DNA from: Bog-756 sp963769905
Lineage (GTDB): Bacteria; Actinomycetota; Acidimicrobiia; Acidimicrobiales; RAAP-2
Length of the DNA: 64,000 nucleotides
Reading direction: 5' to 3'
NCBI GenBank assembly: GCA_963769905.1
Contig: CAVYNG010000002.1
Coordinates: 2,046,001 to 2,110,000 of the forward strand
Shown one piece after another: positions 60,722 to 64,000 of this stretch. How positions within the stretch are numbered: position 1 is the first letter of the stretch; each line of letters begins with the position of its first letter. The position numbers and the translations under genes were made by a program. The notes under the pieces were generated by a model, which did no database searches, was not told where the DNA came from, and saw nothing but the letters and a program-made list of their open reading frames with translations.

Positions 60722-62856
60722 TCAACTGGGCCGGTGCTTCTGCTGCGGTATCGAGATGTCGAGCGCATTCGCGAGAACGATCTCCAGATATTGGGCCCAA
60801 GAGGCTGTGATATGGATGCCATCCAGATAGACCTCATAGTGCCCGATCACCGGCGAGCAGACGTCTGAACAGAACCAGGGATTCGGATCGACGTACTCGA
60901 CCCCTGCTGCGCGAGTTGTGGACTCCTCGACAGGATTCATGAGAGGCACCGCGGACCGAGCGGGGATCGTGCAAGCCTGAACATCTGCGAGATGCTCGGC
61001 CAGGCATCTGGGCGGTGGCACAACCCGAGGAAACCCCGCTGTGCCGCCGAGATAGATCATCCTGAGGTTCGGGACCTTGATCGAGGTGAACAGCGTTGCC
61101 AGCCCCTTGCCCCACTGTGCTGGGGTGAAGGGTTCGGCAGGGTGGCCACCCGAGGCAGGCCGGTCGTAGGCACTCAACTGGCTAACCACGAGCAGCGAAG
61201 GGTGGTGCTCGTTGATCCACCGCAAGGCCCATGTATGCCATTGGTCACATTTGGTATCGGCTCCCGACGTGCTGTAGTTCCCATTGGCGATCGTCACTGG
61301 CTCGGCGGGACAGTAATCCTTGGCCAAGAGGACCAGCTTCCAGTGGGCAGACTCCGCGATGAACTCAAAGGCAGGGAGCCACATCTGTGCACGGGAATCC
61401 CCGTAGACGACCAACAGCCGGTTGCTGGTCGTGTCGCCGAGCTTACAGATGTGCTCACTCGATTGGCTCTCCCCGGCGACGCATGCGGGACTCTCGTAGT
61501 TACCGCCCCAATCGCTTGATGCTTTCACGAGTGCCGGCTGAATCGAGCGCGGGACGTGTGTTATCCGGGAAGCGGCAGCAACCTCTCTGAGGACGACCTG
61601 CTCGTTGGCAGCCGGGACAACATGGCGGCTGCTCGGGGCAGACTCACCGAAGATGAAGGCGGACAAGATCAAGACAGTTGCAAGTGCCAGAGCCACACCA
61701 CTGATGACAGAGTTACGCGAGGTGAGGTGCAAGTGCCGGATAGGGTTTTCGAAGAGGGAGTAGCTCACCGCAGCCAGGGCGAGGGCGACGAGCACTAGTA
61801 GCAAGCTCTCGCCGACGGGGAGACTGGTTTTGCCCACTCGCTCGGCCGCGATGATCAGGATCGGCCAGTGCCAGAGATAAAGCGAGTACGAGCGCCGACC
61901 GATCCATTGGAACGGGCGGGCTGCAAGCAGAGTTTCGGCCCCGCGCTTTGGGAACCGCGGCGCCGCCCGCGATGATCAGAGCGGCACCGACCACTGGGAT
62001 GGCGATCATTGACCCTGGATAGGCGGTCCGCGCGTTGAAGGCGAACGCGGCCGTACGACGACGGCTGTGAGGCCCACCCAAGTGAGCACTGTGGCCACTT
62101 CTCGAGGGAGCCGCACGCAACCACGTCGTGGCGACCGCGACCAGCGCGCCGAGGGCGAGTTCCCAGGCACGGGTCAGGGGTGAGAAATAGGCGAGCGGAA
62201 GGATTCGACCCAGTCTGGGTGACCGACAGCCAGTAGGAGGCGACGATCACCACCGACAGGGTCGACGATCGAGCCGTTGACGTACCGTACCGAGCCGCTT
62301 TGCGCTCGCCACGACGAGGAACAGCGTCGGGTAGACGAGGTAGAACTGCTCCTCGACGGACAGCGACCAATAGTTCTGCAAGGGCGACGGTGGACGATTT
62401 GCAGTGAGGTAGCTCGTTCCGATCGACTCGAAGTGGAAGTTGGCGAGGAAGACGGCTGCCCAGCGGCCATCGTCCGCGGTTGGGTTGCCGGTTACCGACA
62501 CCGAGCACGACGTACGTCGAAAGCACAGTGGCGAGAATGACGAGCGTGGCGGCCGGGAGAATGCGACGGCAGCGTCGGGCGTAGAAGTCGAGGATCGAGG
62601 TGCCTCCTGTCCCGCTTCGCTCTCGAAGAAGGAGGCCGGTGATCACGAACCCGGAGATCACGAAGAAGACGTCGACCCCGACGTAACCGCCGGTCATGCG
62701 AGGAATGCTTGCGTGGTAGAGCACCACAAGAAGAATCGCTACCGCGCGGAGCCCTTCGACGTCGGGTCGGAAACGCCGGTCGTGAGGGGCGGTTCCTGCC
62801 TCTTCCCCTGAGGTGAGAAAGCGCTCACGCGCGACCGCTTTCTCCTGAACCCTCAT
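60722..62856 (-). pseudogene. OafA-like acyltransferase with SGNH domain, broken by at least six frameshifts
   Basis: Pieced together over the three frames, this is one long acyltransferase-3 protein (about 710 residues). It begins FRPDVEGLRAVAILLVVLYHA, DVFFVISGFVITGLL and RRCRRILPAA, then LQNYWSLSVEEQFYLVYP, AYFSPLTRAWELALGALVA and SYSLYLWHWPILI. It ends in an exported SGNH domain with the nucleophile in VYGDSRAQMW and DGIHIT. The frame changes near 62,505, 62,275, 62,180, 62,110, 62,050 and 61,930, while the encoded residues stay family-like throughout. The function would be O-acylation of a surface glycan. Confidence 0.8.
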
Positions 62857-62950
62857 CTACCCCCCTTGGCCTCGACTGGCGAGAGACCCCGTAACGTCCG
62901 GACAAGTCTCGATCCTGCTTGGCTGGACCTTGACTGAAGGGCGAACTCTA

Positions 62951-63688
62951 CTAGCGGTCCAAAAGACCGGGGTTCCTCCGGCGCATGACCACGACCAGGT
63001 TCCACGTCAGGAGCTCTCGAAGGACGGGAACCCTGACGACCCATTTGGTCCATCGCGGGTAATAGCGAGGGAATGCGTCCAGGACGTCGACCTCAGGGGA
63101 CGTCTCACACCAGCGCATGACGTCGCGCACGCTCAGCTTGAACAGGCTCTCGCCGAATCGGTTTTTGGCCGGTGAGCCCGTCCTGCGCTCAAAGCGCCGA
63201 GCCGCCCATTCGCCGCCCAGATAATGCCAGGGTGAAGTCTCGTGGCCTCCCCATGGGGAGAGCCAGTTGGTGAAGGTGATATAGATCACACCACCTGGCG
63301 CGACCACTCGGACCATTTCCGACAGCATGCGCTTGTACGAGACGACGTGCTCCAGCACATTCGAGGAGTACCCGACGTCGATGGCGCCGGTCGCGATCGG
63401 CAAGCTGCATCCGTCTGCGATGATTCCGTCAACGAGTTTCCGACCGTGCTCGGTCATTTGGCTCGTGTCGTATTCGGCTGTGAACGCGTAGGCGCCGCTC
63501 TCGCGGAACGCATCAGCGACGTACCCGGACGCTCCGCCCACGTCGAGGACGGTACAGCCGCTCAGTTGGGAGTAGTTGGCGACATCCGAGACGGTGTCGT
63601 CGGCGAGGAGACCGTAGAAGGTTGCCGGGTCCGAGGCCTCTCGGCGGAACGCGCTGAACAGAGCGACCGATCTCCGGATCCCTTTCAC
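62951..63688 (-). CDS. SAM-dependent methyltransferase, Rv0224c-like
   Basis: The 245-residue class I methyltransferase has DPATFYGLLADDTV, TVLDVGGASGYVADAF (SAM loop), YSSNVLEHV, VVAPGGVIYITFTNWLSPWGGHE, HYLGGEWAARRF, PAKNRFGESLF and FPRYYPRW. This order of motifs closely follows mycobacterial Rv0224c, as I remember its sequence. The substrate is unknown but the gene's neighbours are glycan genes in both places. It overlaps the preceding gene by 4 nt (ATGA), and the acyltransferase gene starts 94 nt downstream. Confidence 0.85.
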   Translation of the reverse strand: MKGIRRSVALFSAFRREASDPATFYGLLADDTVSDVANYSQLSGCTVLDVGGASGYVADAFRESGAYAFTAEYDTSQMTEHGRKLVDGIIADGCSLPIATGAIDVGYSSNVLEHVVSYKRMLSEMVRVVAPGGVIYITFTNWLSPWGGHETSPWHYLGGEWAARRFERRTGSPAKNRFGESLFKLSVRDVMRWCETSPEVDVLDAFPRYYPRWTKWVVRVPVLRELLTWNLVVVMRRRNPGLLDR

Positions 63689-64000
63689 ATCGCGGGTTCC
63701 TTCGCGCGGACATCGATCGCCGAGATCGGTGCGACGAGAGCCTCGAACTCCACGCTGAATCTCTCAGGTCTGTAGTCGGCGAGGTCGGACAAGAGCCGTT
63801 TCGAGACCCTCTGGGAGGTGGTCGGAGGCAGCCCCGGGAGGAGGACGGCTGTGCCGCCCTTCCAATTGATCATGATGTCGACATTCCGAATTCGAGGCTG
63901 CACGCAGGTGAGGGCATCCTCGATCGGCACGCCGGGCATCAGAACGCCTTGCACAGGGGGCACACGTTTGCGAATGAACCGGAATCGCGCCACGTCTCCC
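63685..64000 (-). CDS. Partial or short hypothetical protein at the window edge
   Basis: The frame is open to the right edge, so the gene may start outside the window; a GTG at 63993 would give 102 residues. The visible part has alternating hydrophobic strands (RNVDIMINWKGGTAVLLPGLPP) and a C-terminal VEFEALVAPISAIDVRAKEPA. I cannot place the family. The stop overlaps the methyltransferase start by 4 nt, so it belongs to the same operon as the Rv0224c-like gene. Confidence 0.45.
   Translation of the reverse strand, partial: GDVARFRFIRKRVPPVQGVLMPGVPIEDALTCVQPRIRNVDIMINWKGGTAVLLPGLPPTTSQRVSKRLLSDLADYRPERFSVEFEALVAPISAIDVRAKEPAM

Overview
The window looks like a piece of an actinobacterial chromosome, probably from a deep-branching, non-mycobacterial lineage such as Acidimicrobiia (an inference; no 16S rRNA gene is present). 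The support is: high GC; the actinobacterial gene order metG-tatD-(cell-wall gene)-rsmA-ispE; two tiny ribosomal proteins known from actinobacteria (bS22 and bL37 types); an AftD-like arabinofuranosyltransferase; an F420-type luciferase-like oxidoreductase; and many genes with no Shine-Dalgarno but a TAnnnT hexamer 6-11 nt before the start codon, as expected for leaderless transcripts.

Layout. 1-4.4 kb: end of an operon for type IV pilin-like surface proteins. 4.6-7.1 kb: tRNA-Gln, an OmpR/HisKA two-component pair and bS22. 7.2-14.4 kb: housekeeping block on the minus strand (metG, tatD, an RlpA-like protein, rsmA, ispE, then msrA, rsmI and a DUF192 gene) with a divergent bL37 gene. 14.4-22.1 kb: glycerophosphodiesterase, DinB-type protein, PfkB sugar/nucleoside kinase, aminopeptidase N, a GDT1-type cation exporter and several unknowns. 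22.1-40.5 kb: surface-polysaccharide genes: a glycosyltransferase-methyltransferase fusion, several large GT-C-like or YfhO membrane proteins (two are tandem paralogues of identical length), an acyltransferase, methyltransferases, and a GT4-methyltransferase-alpha/alpha-barrel operon. 40.9-51.7 kb: metabolic block (omega-aminotransferase plus methylmalonate-semialdehyde dehydrogenase, acyl-CoA dehydrogenase, an MFS exporter with its MarR regulator, NifU-type protein, LLM oxidoreductase, thiolase, FabH and nucleotidyltransferase). 51.7-64 kb: second surface-glycan block (GT-C-like protein, FkbM methyltransferase, AftD, GT4, OafA/SGNH acyltransferase, methyltransferase) whose gene families resemble the mycobacterial Rv0224c-Rv0236c region.

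Four genes carry frameshifts (near 36,705; 39,590; 52,065; at least six between about 61,930 and 62,510). All are surface-glycan genes, and none was seen in the housekeeping or metabolic genes. They may be decaying genes or base-calling errors. A separate relic at 33,410-33,763 is a collapsed copy of 20,759-22,896: four collinear blocks remain, with the DNA between them lost.

All coordinates, motifs and reading frames were read by eye. Family names come from recognising motifs, not from database searches. I did not find a clearly new defence or mobile system. The most unusual items are the collapsed duplication, the two ultra-compact divergent leaderless promoters sharing one 10-mer, and the glycan gene blocks.
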